DNA from: an uncultured Bacteroidales bacterium
GTDB taxonomy: Bacteria; Bacteroidota; Bacteroidia; Bacteroidales; Muribaculaceae
Assembly: GCA_947573135.1 (NCBI GenBank)
Contig: CANPDU010000030.1
Location: forward strand, 1-41,394
Direction of reading: 5' to 3'
Length of the DNA: 41,394 bases
Shown here: positions 16,286 to 22,845 of the stretch, one piece after another
Layout of the letters: every line of letters starts with the position of its first letter
How positions within the stretch are numbered: position 1 is the stretch's first letter
Made by a program: the position numbers and the translations under genes
Notes under the pieces: model-generated
What the model saw: the letters and a program-made list of their open reading frames with translations, nothing else
The model's database searches: none
What the model was told of the DNA's origin: nothing

Positions 16286-16409
16286 AATCGATACGTTCTA
16301 TCTTTAAGATTACAGGGCATCTACCCAAACATGGATTCGCGCAATAAAGTTGCCGGCATTGGTGATATATTCTGGTGTCAAGCACCGTTACTTTCACTTT
16401 ATGTTTCAT
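16278..16409 (-). pseudogene. Truncated TIGR04076-like fragment
   Basis: A 43-residue frame begins MKHKVKVTVLDTRIY and reaches LGRCPVI. The order K-V-K-(I/V)-T-V-L...G-x-C-P is the start of TIGR04076-type small proteins, which are normally about twice this length. After the CP motif the similarity ends and the frame stops inside the GNAT start region. It is probably a gene remnant cut off at the GNAT junction. The family name is from memory of the motif and only moderately sure. Confidence 0.4.
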
Positions 16410-16545
16410 AAGGCTGAAATTATTTCTAATTCTGACTGTAAAGTTAACAATAATTGTCTTAATTAGTCAAATCACGGCACAAGCCAAATTTTCGGCAATA
16501 TTTCAATAGAACATGTCCATAGTCAACTTCTTGCCGCGTTTCTCA

Positions 16546-16569
16546 AAATATAACCTAAAGGGTATATTT
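16546..16569. promoter_or_regulatory. Inverted repeat, candidate HipB operator
   Basis: AAATATAACC-TAAA-GGGTATATTT has 9 of 10 paired positions and ends 3 nt before the hipB-like start codon. This is the expected place for an autoregulatory antitoxin operator. Confidence 0.55.
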
Positions 16570-16571
16570 AT

Positions 16572-16775
16572 ATGACTCAGTTGGCAAAATATGTAAAGGA
16601 GATGCGCAAACAGTTCGGGCTTACGCAAGTTGACATGTCCCAGAAATCCGGGGTTGGATTACGTTTTGTGCGTGAGTTGGAACAAGGCAAAGAAACGCTC
16701 CGTCTCGACAAGGTGAATCAAGTACTCGCTCTATTCGGAGCCGTCATGACACCAGAAAAAATCATTGAACCATGA
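16572..16775 (+). CDS. hipB: HipB-like XRE-family antitoxin/regulator
   Basis: This is a 67-residue single-domain helix-turn-helix protein: VKEMRKQFGLTQVDMSQKSG-VGLRFVRELEQGKE-TLRLDKVNQVLALFG. HipB proteins of Bacteroidetes have this exact layout, including FVRELEQGK in the recognition region. HipB normally binds operators ahead of its own gene and neutralises the HipA/HipT kinase. A dyad sits directly upstream. The next gene overlaps by 4 nt. No kinase gene is present downstream, so this is an orphan regulator or antitoxin. Confidence 0.85.
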   Translation: MTQLAKYVKEMRKQFGLTQVDMSQKSGVGLRFVRELEQGKETLRLDKVNQVLALFGAVMTPEKIIEP

Positions 16776-17050
16776 AACAGGCAAATGTTTATGTCGGCAA
16801 TCTCCTTGCCGGCATACTGACAGAAGATGATATGGGCTATGAGTTCAAGTATGATTCCAATTATCTAAAATTGGAACATGCCGATACTGTGAGCATAACA
16901 TTACCACTGTCGGCAAAGCCATATCGCGATAAGGTATTGTCTCCGTTCTTTGAAGAGAAGCGGAACCGCTATCTGTTTCAGGGCGAAGTCAACAGTGACC
17001 TCGCCCTGATGAAAGGATTGCTCGCCGGACAGCGTCAGCGTCCTATGTAG
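16772..17050 (+). pseudogene. hipS: Truncated HipS/HipA N-terminal domain protein
   Basis: MKQANVYVGNLLAGILTEDD and ISLTLPL-like VSITLPLSAKPYRDKVLSPFFE match the HipA N-subdomain-1 (Couple_hipA) protein that lies between hipB and the kinase in split hipBST loci. The conserved continuation after FFD (G-L-I-P-E-G-W-L-L) is lost. From residue 57 the frame reads unrelated sequence (KRNRYLFQGEVN...) and ends by running 16 nt into the 3' end of the convergent regulator gene. The HipT/HipA kinase gene expected next is absent. This is best read as a deletion relic with hipB intact. Confidence 0.7.
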
Positions 17051-17316
17051 TCGCGCAGAGCGTCGACATAGGCTTCGAAAGCCTTGCGTCCGCCGGGAGT
17101 AATGCGGCAGACAGTACGGGTCTTTTTACCTGCGAAACCTTTCTCGACAGAGATGTAACCGGCCGCCGAAAGTTTGTCGAGCTGAACACTCAGGTTGCCG
17201 GCCGTTGACTCGGTCTTTTCTCTAAGATAGACAAAATCAGCCTCCTCTACATTCATCAGCACTGACATGACTGCCAGGCGCAACTGCGAGTGCAACAACG
17301 GATCAAGCTCTTTCAT
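17035..17316 (-). CDS. Winged-helix transcriptional regulator (HTH_34-like)
   Basis: The protein is 93 aa. The pattern MKELDPLLHSQLRLAVMSVL, FVYLREKTESTAGNLSVQLDKL, AAGYISVEKGF and KTRTVCRITPGGRKAFEAYV is the MarR-like winged-helix type (Pfam HTH_34) common in Bacteroidetes. The wing carries KKTRT. Its start overlaps the stop of the upstream membrane-protein gene by 4 nt, so both come from the promoter at 18037-18068. Two AT-rich palindromes in that promoter and leader are its likely binding sites. The effector is unknown. Confidence 0.85.
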   Translation of the reverse strand: MKELDPLLHSQLRLAVMSVLMNVEEADFVYLREKTESTAGNLSVQLDKLSAAGYISVEKGFAGKKTRTVCRITPGGRKAFEAYVDALRDYIGR

Positions 17317-17942
17317 GCGGCTTTAGCGGCTTTATGATTAAGAATATGACCGGGCACGATCATCATCGACACAAAAGCGAGAATAAACAGCGGCATGAAC
17401 CATGAAGCGTAAAGTAAGACTCCACCTACAACACAACATAGAGTGAAGAGCCCGATGACGAGAGCGATCACACCGCCCCACAGCATGCTGCGCTCTTTCA
17501 GCGCTATACCCTGGACAGTCTCTGCAATCGGAGCAGCAATAAGTGAGTAAACCAGCATCGCAATCCAACTGTTGACTCCGGCGATAAAGGCGAAGGCAAG
17601 ACATGCGGCCGTGAGGCAGACAAAACTCAAACCTACGATCGTCCACAACTGAGAAATCAGTCGGTCGGAATAGCTCACTACCCCTTCGACACGACGCTGA
17701 TGCCGAGCCATAAGCGGAGTAGCCACACCACCGACGAGAGGGATGAGAAACCACAGCCAGTTGACGGCACCGGAATGAGTATAATAGAGCAGAATCCATA
17801 CGGCAAGCGAGACAGCCACCGTGAGATATCCCCACATAAGCATGATATTGCCGTCGCCGAGGGCGTAACGCGATTTTGTCCGCGCGATCATTGCCGTGAT
17901 CACCTCAAGACTCTCTTTTTCGGTAATTTGTTTTTCAACCAT
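17313..17942 (-). CDS. Membrane protein co-transcribed with HTH regulator
   Basis: The 209-aa product has a cytosolic N-terminal helix (about 1-30, EKQITEKESLEVITAMIART) and about five or six hydrophobic helices (near 35-52, 60-75, 98-118, 122-138, 152-180 and 183-200). I recognise no transport or enzyme motif. Paired genes of this kind (small winged-helix protein plus membrane protein) are frequent in Bacteroidetes and are usually autoregulated; the membrane protein may sense or respond to envelope state. That role is inference. The start ATG 17942 lies 18 nt downstream of the second palindrome. Confidence 0.75.
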   Translation of the reverse strand: MVEKQITEKESLEVITAMIARTKSRYALGDGNIMLMWGYLTVAVSLAVWILLYYTHSGAVNWLWFLIPLVGGVATPLMARHQRRVEGVVSYSDRLISQLWTIVGLSFVCLTAACLAFAFIAGVNSWIAMLVYSLIAAPIAETVQGIALKERSMLWGGVIALVIGLFTLCCVVGGVLLYASWFMPLFILAFVSMMIVPGHILNHKAAKAA

Positions 17943-17960
17943 AATTCTAAATTTTAAGCG

Positions 17961-17975
17961 GTTTATATTATAAAC
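17961..17975. promoter_or_regulatory. Operator-like palindrome, proximal
   Basis: GTTTATATTATAAAC is a perfect odd-centred dyad in the 5' leader just ahead of ATG 17942. It matches the second site at 18049-18065 except at the centre. Confidence 0.7.
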
Positions 17976-18036
17976 TAAATTTCGAAAAATAAACGGAGCA
18001 AACTCGCGCGATGTCGCTCCGGACAGATTTTCGATG

Positions 18037-18068
18037 CAAAGATAAATCGGTTTATAATATAAACCAAA
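18037..18068 (-). promoter_or_regulatory. Promoter with operator in its spacer
   Basis: Minus strand: TTTG (18068-18065), 20 bp, TATCTTTG (18044-18037). The 17 bp perfect palindrome GGTTTATAATATAAACC (18049-18065) fills the spacer, so a bound repressor would block the core promoter. Confidence 0.75.
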
Positions 18069-18173
18069 TATTTTTCAAACTTTTTTTGAAAAAACACACA
18101 AATTCCCCCAGTTAAATCACCGGCACAGACACGCGGATGCACGTCGCAACACGATTATATTGCTTATGCACGG

Positions 18174-18530
18174 TTATTTACGTCCATATTTCCGTTCAAA
18201 AAGATCAAAATGCTCTTTCCCCCATTCCAACATTGAGTCGATAATAGGCAATAATGATCTGCCGAGATCGGAAATCAAATACTCTGAACGAGGCGGCAAT
18301 TCGGGATATATCGTTTTAGAAACGAGACCATCCTCAACCATTTCTTTCAGCTGTATATCAAGCACTCTCGGAGCTGCTTCGGGCAGACACTTATGAATCT
18401 CGCTCGGACGCATAGCCTCGCCCGACCGTAGCTCGTCAAGAATACATGACTTCCATTTTGACTCAATGAGACTCATTGTCAGACGCAACGGGCAATCAAG
18501 ATCAACAGGTATCTTTTTTTCGTAAGCCAT
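18174..18530 (-). CDS. HxlR-family transcriptional regulator
   Basis: The HxlR signature is intact: CPLRLTMSLIESKWKSCILDEL at residues 14-35, GEAMRPSEIHKCLPEAAPRVLDIQLKEMVEDGLV, and YPELPPRSEYLISDLGRSLLPIIDSMLEWG. These winged-helix proteins usually sense redox or electrophile stress and often control a divergent gene. Here the divergent unit at 18661 encodes two small SnoaL-like proteins. The 130 bp between them holds a plus-strand promoter and an imperfect dyad. Confidence 0.92.
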   Translation of the reverse strand: MAYEKKIPVDLDCPLRLTMSLIESKWKSCILDELRSGEAMRPSEIHKCLPEAAPRVLDIQLKEMVEDGLVSKTIYPELPPRSEYLISDLGRSLLPIIDSMLEWGKEHFDLFERKYGRK

Positions 18531-18580
18531 AATACATTTTATTTTAACACAAAGTTAATCAATAATACTGAAAATCAGCA

Positions 18581-18619
18581 TACCGATAAATTATTCTATA
18601 TATGAAAATTTTTTCGGTA
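18581..18619. promoter_or_regulatory. Candidate HxlR operator (imperfect dyad)
   Basis: TACCGATAAATT (18581-18592) and AAATTTTTTCGGTA (18606-18619) form an inverted repeat immediately upstream of the divergent -33 element. The outer TACCGA/TCGGTA arms match exactly. Confidence 0.4.
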
Positions 18620-18620
18620 C

Positions 18621-18651
18621 TTGATAATTTTAAAACACCTGTATAACTTCG
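18621..18651 (+). promoter_or_regulatory. Promoter of the SnoaL-like gene pair
   Basis: TTG at 18621-18623, 20 bp, TAACTTCG at 18644-18651 (one mismatch to TAnnTTTG). Confidence 0.5.
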
Positions 18652-18660
18652 CGGTCATAA

Positions 18661-19068
18661 ATGACAAAACTATTTAAAAACATGAGAAGTGAAATAAAAG
18701 AATATGCAGCTATAGAAGAAGCTGCTATGAAATTCATCAAAAGTGTTGCCGAAGGCAACAGCGAGTACGCAAGAACTCTTTTTACTGAAGACGCCGTATT
18801 GTTCGGCATCCTCGATGGCATTCTGGAACATGGATCAATCGACCAATTCTATCACAATGTCGATACAGTCGATGCCGGAGAGAATTTCAAGGCGCGAATC
18901 GACGTCCTGGCCGTCGAGGAAACCGTTGCCGTAGTCCGCGTGCTTGAAGAGGGCTGGGGCGGGCGTATCGACTTCACCGATTTTCTCCTTCTCCTGAAAC
19001 TTAACGGAGAATGGAAATGTGTGGCAAAAGCATACAATCAGAATTCCAATACGATCAAAAATAAATGA
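18661..19068 (+). CDS. SnoaL/NTF2-like (lumazine-binding-type) protein 1
   Basis: The product is a 135-aa cone-fold protein: helix IEEAAMKFIKSVAEGNSEYARTLFTEDAVLFGILDG, a middle SIDQFYHNVDTV, and the strands IDVLAVEETVAVVRVLEEGW, DFTDFLLLLKLNGEWKCVAKAY. This pattern is the putative lumazine-binding/SnoaL-like group (PF12893). Ligand or enzyme activity cannot be read. ATG 18661 would have almost no leader; ATG 18685 aligns better with the paralogue and leaves about 27 nt. It is likely controlled by the divergent HxlR regulator. Confidence 0.8.
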   Translation: MTKLFKNMRSEIKEYAAIEEAAMKFIKSVAEGNSEYARTLFTEDAVLFGILDGILEHGSIDQFYHNVDTVDAGENFKARIDVLAVEETVAVVRVLEEGWGGRIDFTDFLLLLKLNGEWKCVAKAYNQNSNTIKNK

Positions 19069-19069
19069 T

Positions 19070-19420
19070 ATGGTAAAAGATTATCAGGAAATCAAGGACG
19101 TGGTAATGCAGTACGTCAACGGCTGCACCACCGGTGATGTCGAGCTCACAAAGAAAGCCTTCAACAAGGGCGCAATCATGTACGGCTATCTTAACGGCGA
19201 ACTTTGCGCCGGAAGCATAGACGCTCTCTACGCCGCAATCGCTCAACTCGGTCCGGATCCCAAGACGAAATATGAGGTTGACGTAATGGAGGTAGTGGGC
19301 ACCGCTGCAACCGTACGCGTTGTTCTCGAAGACTGGCACGGTCTCGGATTCACCGACTTCCATTCACTCGTCAAGATGGACGGCAAATGGCAGATTGTCG
19401 CAAAAGTTTTCCATCAGTAA
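19070..19420 (+). CDS. SnoaL/NTF2-like (lumazine-binding-type) protein 2
   Basis: This 116-aa paralogue follows immediately downstream: IKDVVMQYVNGCTTGDVELTKKAFNKGAIMYGYLNG, SIDALYAAIAQLG, VDVMEVVGTAATVRVVLEDW, FTDFHSLVKMDGKWQIVAKVFHQ. ATG 19070 follows the previous stop by 1 nt. A longer frame from 19019 lies inside the previous gene and is not credible. Tandem arrangement suggests a heterodimer or duplicated ligand-binding function. Bacteroidetes carry such proteins next to HxlR or oxidoreductase genes. Confidence 0.82.
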   Translation: MVKDYQEIKDVVMQYVNGCTTGDVELTKKAFNKGAIMYGYLNGELCAGSIDALYAAIAQLGPDPKTKYEVDVMEVVGTAATVRVVLEDWHGLGFTDFHSLVKMDGKWQIVAKVFHQ

Positions 19421-19482
19421 ATATGGGCGATTTCCTCGGACTTGCAAGAGCGCGCTGGTCGGTGCGCTCTTTTCCCATCATA

Positions 19483-20793
19483 TTATTGTGTCTCAGTATT
19501 TTTATGACTATTCCGGAGATCGGATTTTACATCGTTCCATCGGCGGTTGAAATTGCGGCGAGACTTGTAGAGCGTTATGCCTGTCACTTGTTTCAGGAGA
19601 AACAGTGCCCGACGACCGATCCTGAAATTGCGGCGGTTGTCGGCAAAGCTCATCAGCCTCTCGTCAGGAGTCTGTTCGAGCCTTACACCGCCTTTGTCGA
19701 TATTTTCAACCCGCTCGATAAGGGCGACGACCGAAGGCGGCAGCGCCGGCGCATCAACTGACTCATAAATACCGATAATGTCAGTATTGAACTTATAATC
19801 GCGCCACTTTTTAGCCTCTTTCACTGTTATATATTCTTTCTCAAGAAAATACACCTCGGCATGAGTGCTGACGAAAACCGGTTCGTCGACACGATTGAAC
19901 CTGAACATGCGGTGTCCCCGTCCATTTGACTCTATATCATAAGAATAGCAATTCAGCTCAAGAGCGGATAAAGAGTCACTACCGGCGTCGAAATAGTCAT
20001 AGCGAAGTCTGAAATTCTCAAACTCAAGATCATCACGAAAGAAAGTGGCAACAGTCGGAACCCATCTTCGGGCAGCTTTGTCGGCCAGCACATTGACCTC
20101 AACAGACAGGCTGTCGGACCGCTTAGACCATATCTCAACCGGACTGTAGCGACCGCGCAGCGTGTCAGCGCCCCACTCTCTGCCGGTCAAGGCGGAAGGT
20201 ATACTGATAGTCGGGGCTACGCCGATCCAGTCAGACCACGAGAAGTGATTGCTGCCTGTATCGCTCACACTATCAAGTCCGCAGTCATTTGTAAATCTAT
20301 AATAAGATCGTCCGGTCAGGACTCTCGGCGTCGACCAGCCCGAGAACTTCACTTTCCGGTCAGGAGTCAGCATATAGTCGACCATCTTTTCCCGAAACAG
20401 AAACACAGTATCGGTATAAGTGGTCAATGAAGAATATTCACGCACAAAAGCGAGCATATGAAGTACCTTATGACGGCGAGACTCCACAACGACCTCGGGC
20501 AGTTCGGCTATGTTTTCCCGGAGGAAAACCGTATCGGTATCCTCTGCCGTCACGATTCCGTCAAAGAAGCCGAGATAACAGACCGTAAGCGGATAGCGTT
20601 CTGACGGGACAGACGGCAGGCGACCGTGTGCATCGCTCTTGCCGACCATCTTTCCGTTACGATCCAAAACAGATGCCGACGGCAAGGGAATATGACTGAG
20701 AGAATCCACAACGACGGCATTGCGGGCGTCACACTCCATATATAATAATGAGACAACCGACATCAGAAGCATTGCATAGACAGTCCGAAGCAT
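19483..20793 (-). CDS. Secreted protein with carboxypeptidase-regulatory-like N-terminal domain
   Basis: The start at 20793 gives MLRTVYAMLLMSVVSLLYMECDA, a signal peptide. The frame is open to 20814, but that codon lies inside a minus-strand TATATTTG -7 box (20812-20819). Residues about 25-90 (VVDSLSHIPLPSASVLDRNGKMVGKSDAHGR..., then FLRENIAELPEVVVESRR) are the carboxypeptidase-D regulatory-like fold that opens many Bacteroidetes envelope proteins. The remaining ~330 residues are beta-rich and unfamiliar, and there is no TonB-dependent barrel. It probably resides in the periplasm or outer membrane. Confidence 0.78.
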   Translation of the reverse strand: MLRTVYAMLLMSVVSLLYMECDARNAVVVDSLSHIPLPSASVLDRNGKMVGKSDAHGRLPSVPSERYPLTVCYLGFFDGIVTAEDTDTVFLRENIAELPEVVVESRRHKVLHMLAFVREYSSLTTYTDTVFLFREKMVDYMLTPDRKVKFSGWSTPRVLTGRSYYRFTNDCGLDSVSDTGSNHFSWSDWIGVAPTISIPSALTGREWGADTLRGRYSPVEIWSKRSDSLSVEVNVLADKAARRWVPTVATFFRDDLEFENFRLRYDYFDAGSDSLSALELNCYSYDIESNGRGHRMFRFNRVDEPVFVSTHAEVYFLEKEYITVKEAKKWRDYKFNTDIIGIYESVDAPALPPSVVALIERVENIDKGGVRLEQTPDERLMSFADNRRNFRIGRRALFLLKQVTGITLYKSRRNFNRRWNDVKSDLRNSHKNTETQ

Positions 20794-20976
20794 TTCGCAG
20801 ATTATTTGTTGCAAATATACAATATCTGCCCGATACCCGGCGACAATAAAACCCTTTTATAACAAGTTTAAAGAATTATTATAAAAGCACGGTTTACGGG
20901 AAACGAAATAAGGCTATGTTGTAATTAGTTTTATACGGCACAGCCTCTCTGAAAAAAATGTAAAAAACCGTTTATG

Positions 20977-21396
20977 CTATTTTTGGGTCAAATCTATTAT
21001 GAAATCGCCTTTTATAAGTTTAACCAAATTGATCGGGGGGACGATAAACTGACTAAACGGAGAGCCTTCTGTTTTACAAAACATAATACCACGAGCAACC
21101 CCAACGGTCTGATTGGCAAAAAAACCTAATTCATCTTTAGTTACAATCAATGAATTGTCTTTAATTCTCCCGTCCCAGTCTTCGGGTGAGATTTCGAATT
21201 CGCAGAACACGCCGAGTTTTATTACAGGCTTTTCATTATGAGCAAATTCAACAGAAAAATCACAACCGATACGCTTGGCATTGGTCGCACTGCTAAAGCC
21301 AAGTCCTACAGTATAGGATATCCCTTCAACTGGTGCTACATCGGTCAGTATTGCAAATTGCCCAATGTTTATTTTGACCATTCTAAATTTTATCAT
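20977..21396 (-). CDS. SecB-like chaperone of a toxin-antitoxin-chaperone system
   Basis: The 139-aa protein has a SecB-type layout: strands with CDFSVEFAHNEKPVIKLGVFCEFEIS, then helix VGVARGIMFCKTEGSPFSQFIVPPINLVKLI, which lines up with the SecB segment ...R..I......G.FP.L.L.PVNFD.L. The usual SecB acidic tail is absent. The gene overlaps the antitoxin gene by 4 nt (ATGA) and is the third gene of toxin-antitoxin-chaperone order, as in mycobacterial HigBA-SecB. In TAC systems the dedicated SecB protects the antitoxin from aggregation and proteolysis. The similarity is remote and judged by eye. Confidence 0.66.
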   Translation of the reverse strand: MIKFRMVKINIGQFAILTDVAPVEGISYTVGLGFSSATNAKRIGCDFSVEFAHNEKPVIKLGVFCEFEISPEDWDGRIKDNSLIVTKDELGFFANQTVGVARGIMFCKTEGSPFSQFIVPPINLVKLIKGDFIIDLTQK

Positions 21397-21800
21397 GCTG
21401 CTTTGGGGTTTAAATTGAATTCAGTCGGAAATGGCTCGAACATTTTGCTGCAATCAAAATATTCGGTTTTTATATCCTGAACGACATCGTAATTTACCGG
21501 ACTCCACTTTGGACGACTAAACATATGCCTGTCTTCGTTCAGGACATCTTCAATTGGCCGGAATTCGATTTGCGGTATGACGCCAAATGCAATTGCCAGC
21601 TCCACAAATTTTGACAGTTTGTGATCAAAGTCTCCATTTAGCAACTGAGATACATATCCCTTGCTGACACCGAGGTGCTTTGCGAGTAATGCCCGATTGA
21701 AGCCATGTGTCTGCATAAAATCTTCAGCACAATTGTATAGATCCATTTGCGCTTTGGCGATCCAATACTCAGGAGTGGTTATAATTTCTTGACGGGTCAT
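21393..21800 (-). CDS. HigA-like XRE antitoxin with C-terminal extension
   Basis: The helix-turn-helix occupies residues about 33-70 (FNRALLAKHLGVSKGYVSQLLNG, then KLSKFVELAIAFGV). The following ~60 residues (FSRPKWSPVNYDVVQDIKTEYF..., ending FNLNPKAA) are hydrophobic and unstructured-looking. In TAC systems such a tail (chaperone-addiction segment) makes the antitoxin depend on its SecB-like partner. ATGA overlaps link it to the toxin gene upstream and the chaperone gene downstream. It probably represses the promoter at 22219-22250 through the palindrome in its spacer. Confidence 0.78.
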   Translation of the reverse strand: MTRQEIITTPEYWIAKAQMDLYNCAEDFMQTHGFNRALLAKHLGVSKGYVSQLLNGDFDHKLSKFVELAIAFGVIPQIEFRPIEDVLNEDRHMFSRPKWSPVNYDVVQDIKTEYFDCSKMFEPFPTEFNLNPKAA

Positions 21801-22186
21801 ATTTTATAATCTTTAGGAAAGTCTTTAATCATCGACTTCAATAATTTAATATCTTTCTTTTGCGAGCCTTTAAAACCACCTAATATAATGTAAAAATTTG
21901 GTTTTTGTTTTATTACATATACCCTTAGACGATCTTTCTTGAACTCGTATATATCGGACCTGATAGCATCTTCAATATGATTGAATTTTGAGGAAGGGTA
22001 TCTGTTTTGATCTGTTAAACCATCCATATAAGAAATTATATATGGGAACAACCTCATATCGTTTTTATTTCGTTCGATGGCTTTCATAAATTCATCGAAT
22101 TGACACTTTTTATCAATATACAATAGATAAAAAGTATACTGAGGGTTGTTTACTTTATCAAATATTTCTACCCTATATTCATGCAT
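21797..22186 (-). CDS. RelE/HigB-superfamily-like toxin of TAC operon
   Basis: The 129-aa protein ends with the RelE-fold pattern IYEFKKDRLRVYVIKQKPNFYIILGGFKGSQKKDIKLLKSMIKDF: a basic strand, a (I/L)LxGFxKxxQK strand-loop and a C-terminal helix. The N-terminal half (residues 1-60) is longer than in minimal RelE proteins. By family, such toxins cleave mRNA on the ribosome. It is first in a three-gene operon with an HTH antitoxin and a SecB-like protein. Toxin-first order is typical of higBA. Assignment rests on C-terminal pattern plus context. Confidence 0.7.
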   Translation of the reverse strand: MHEYRVEIFDKVNNPQYTFYLLYIDKKCQFDEFMKAIERNKNDMRLFPYIISYMDGLTDQNRYPSSKFNHIEDAIRSDIYEFKKDRLRVYVIKQKPNFYIILGGFKGSQKKDIKLLKSMIKDFPKDYKI

Positions 22187-22218
22187 TGATGTTGTTGAAA
22201 TACTATCATAATTCTCTG

Positions 22219-22250
22219 CAAAATTAGTTCTAATTCATGAATTAAACAAA
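22219..22250 (-). promoter_or_regulatory. TAC operon promoter with embedded palindrome
   Basis: Minus strand: TTTG (22250-22247), 20 bp, TAATTTTG (22226-22219). The perfect 14 bp palindrome TAATTCATGAATTA (22231-22244) lies inside the spacer, as expected for antitoxin autorepression. Confidence 0.75.
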
Positions 22251-22262
22251 AAAAGCCGAGAA

Positions 22263-22284
22263 AAGTTTAGTTCTCACTAAACTT
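22263..22284. repeat. Perfect 9-bp inverted repeat upstream of TAC promoter
   Basis: AAGTTTAGT-tctc-ACTAAACTT. It may be a second operator, or a terminator read leftwards, since TTCTCGGC and a T7 run follow on the minus strand. Confidence 0.5.
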
Positions 22285-22312
22285 TAATTATTCTGTTGCT
22301 TCGAGACTTCCT

Positions 22313-22426
22313 CTACCTATGGATCTTGTCGGTATCAATTACCTCGATATGGCCGTTGTTGTATCGCCATACAGCAGACGCGTCTCTGTCAAATGTAATT
22401 TTCTCTAATATTGTCCTGTTTGTCAT
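22313..22426 (-). CDS. 37-residue ORF, probably a gene remnant
   Basis: The frame from ATG 22426 reads MTNRTILEKITFDRDASAVW, then RYNNGHIEVIDTDKIHR. It has coding-like composition. The frame stays open about 100 nt further upstream without a good start codon (reading ...KFKAGRDRRFREGVLLKALETE). That suggests the C-terminal end of a longer, 5'-lost gene. No family is recognised. Confidence 0.3.
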   Translation of the reverse strand: MTNRTILEKITFDRDASAVWRYNNGHIEVIDTDKIHR

Positions 22427-22576
22427 TTCAGTTTCAAGAGCCTTTAATAAAACTCCCTCACGAAAGCGGCGATCACGCCCGGCTTTAAATTTTGGATCGG
22501 GGTCATCATTTTGTGATTATAGATTGGTAAACTAGTTGGTTGAATCAAATTATAAACGGCGGGACACCAATGAAAT

Positions 22577-22614
22577 AAAAAAGCCGCCTTCATACAGTTA
22601 AGATGAAAGCGGCC
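22577..22614 (-). terminator. Terminator of tRNA-Leu
   Basis: On the minus strand, GCCGCTTTCAT and ATGAAGGCGGC form an 11-bp stem with one G-T wobble pair, followed by T6. It lies immediately downstream of tRNA-Leu. Confidence 0.8.
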
Positions 22615-22619
22615 TGATG

Positions 22620-22701
22620 TGCGCATGAAGGGACTCGAACCCATACGTCGCGAGACACTAGATCCTAAGTCTAGCGCGGCTACCAATTACGCCACATGCG
22701 C
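22620..22701 (-). tRNA. tRNA-Leu(TAG)
   Basis: The minus-strand acceptor GCGCATG pairs with CATGCGC, with discriminator A and no encoded CCA. The anticodon stem CTAGA/TCTAG carries loop CTTAGGA (anticodon TAG). A variable arm (TGTCTCGCGACG region) and T-loop GGTTCGAGTCC are present. It reads CUA and related leucine codons. Confidence 0.93.
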
Positions 22702-22712
22702 GGTTTGCGATG

Positions 22713-22744
22713 CAAAGATAAGACTTTTTCGAGAGATGAGCAAA
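22713..22744 (-). promoter_or_regulatory. Promoter of tRNA-Leu
   Basis: Minus strand: TTTG (22744-22741), 20 bp, TATCTTTG (22720-22713), about 12 nt ahead of the tRNA 5' end. Confidence 0.75.
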
Positions 22745-22845
22745 TCAATAAGTCGATTAAAAAAACTAAACCGTGAACTTTTATGGGGCTGATCAAGTTT
22801 TAAAGACAGACTAAAATATCGATCACATATTTAATTATCAATAAA

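Noticed and set aside
18001-18120. A CRISPR-like or iteron repeat from the recurring AT-rich motif
   Set aside because: Only two copies exist, both perfect palindromes at regulatory positions, which fits operators far better.
19387-19761. Plus-strand frame of 124 codons after the second SnoaL-like gene
   Set aside because: It starts inside that gene in another frame and continues antisense to the secreted protein at 19483-20793, whose frame and signal peptide are convincing.
22444-22686. Minus-strand 80-codon frame overlapping tRNA-Leu
   Set aside because: Most of it is the tRNA and its terminator; the tRNA fold is unambiguous.
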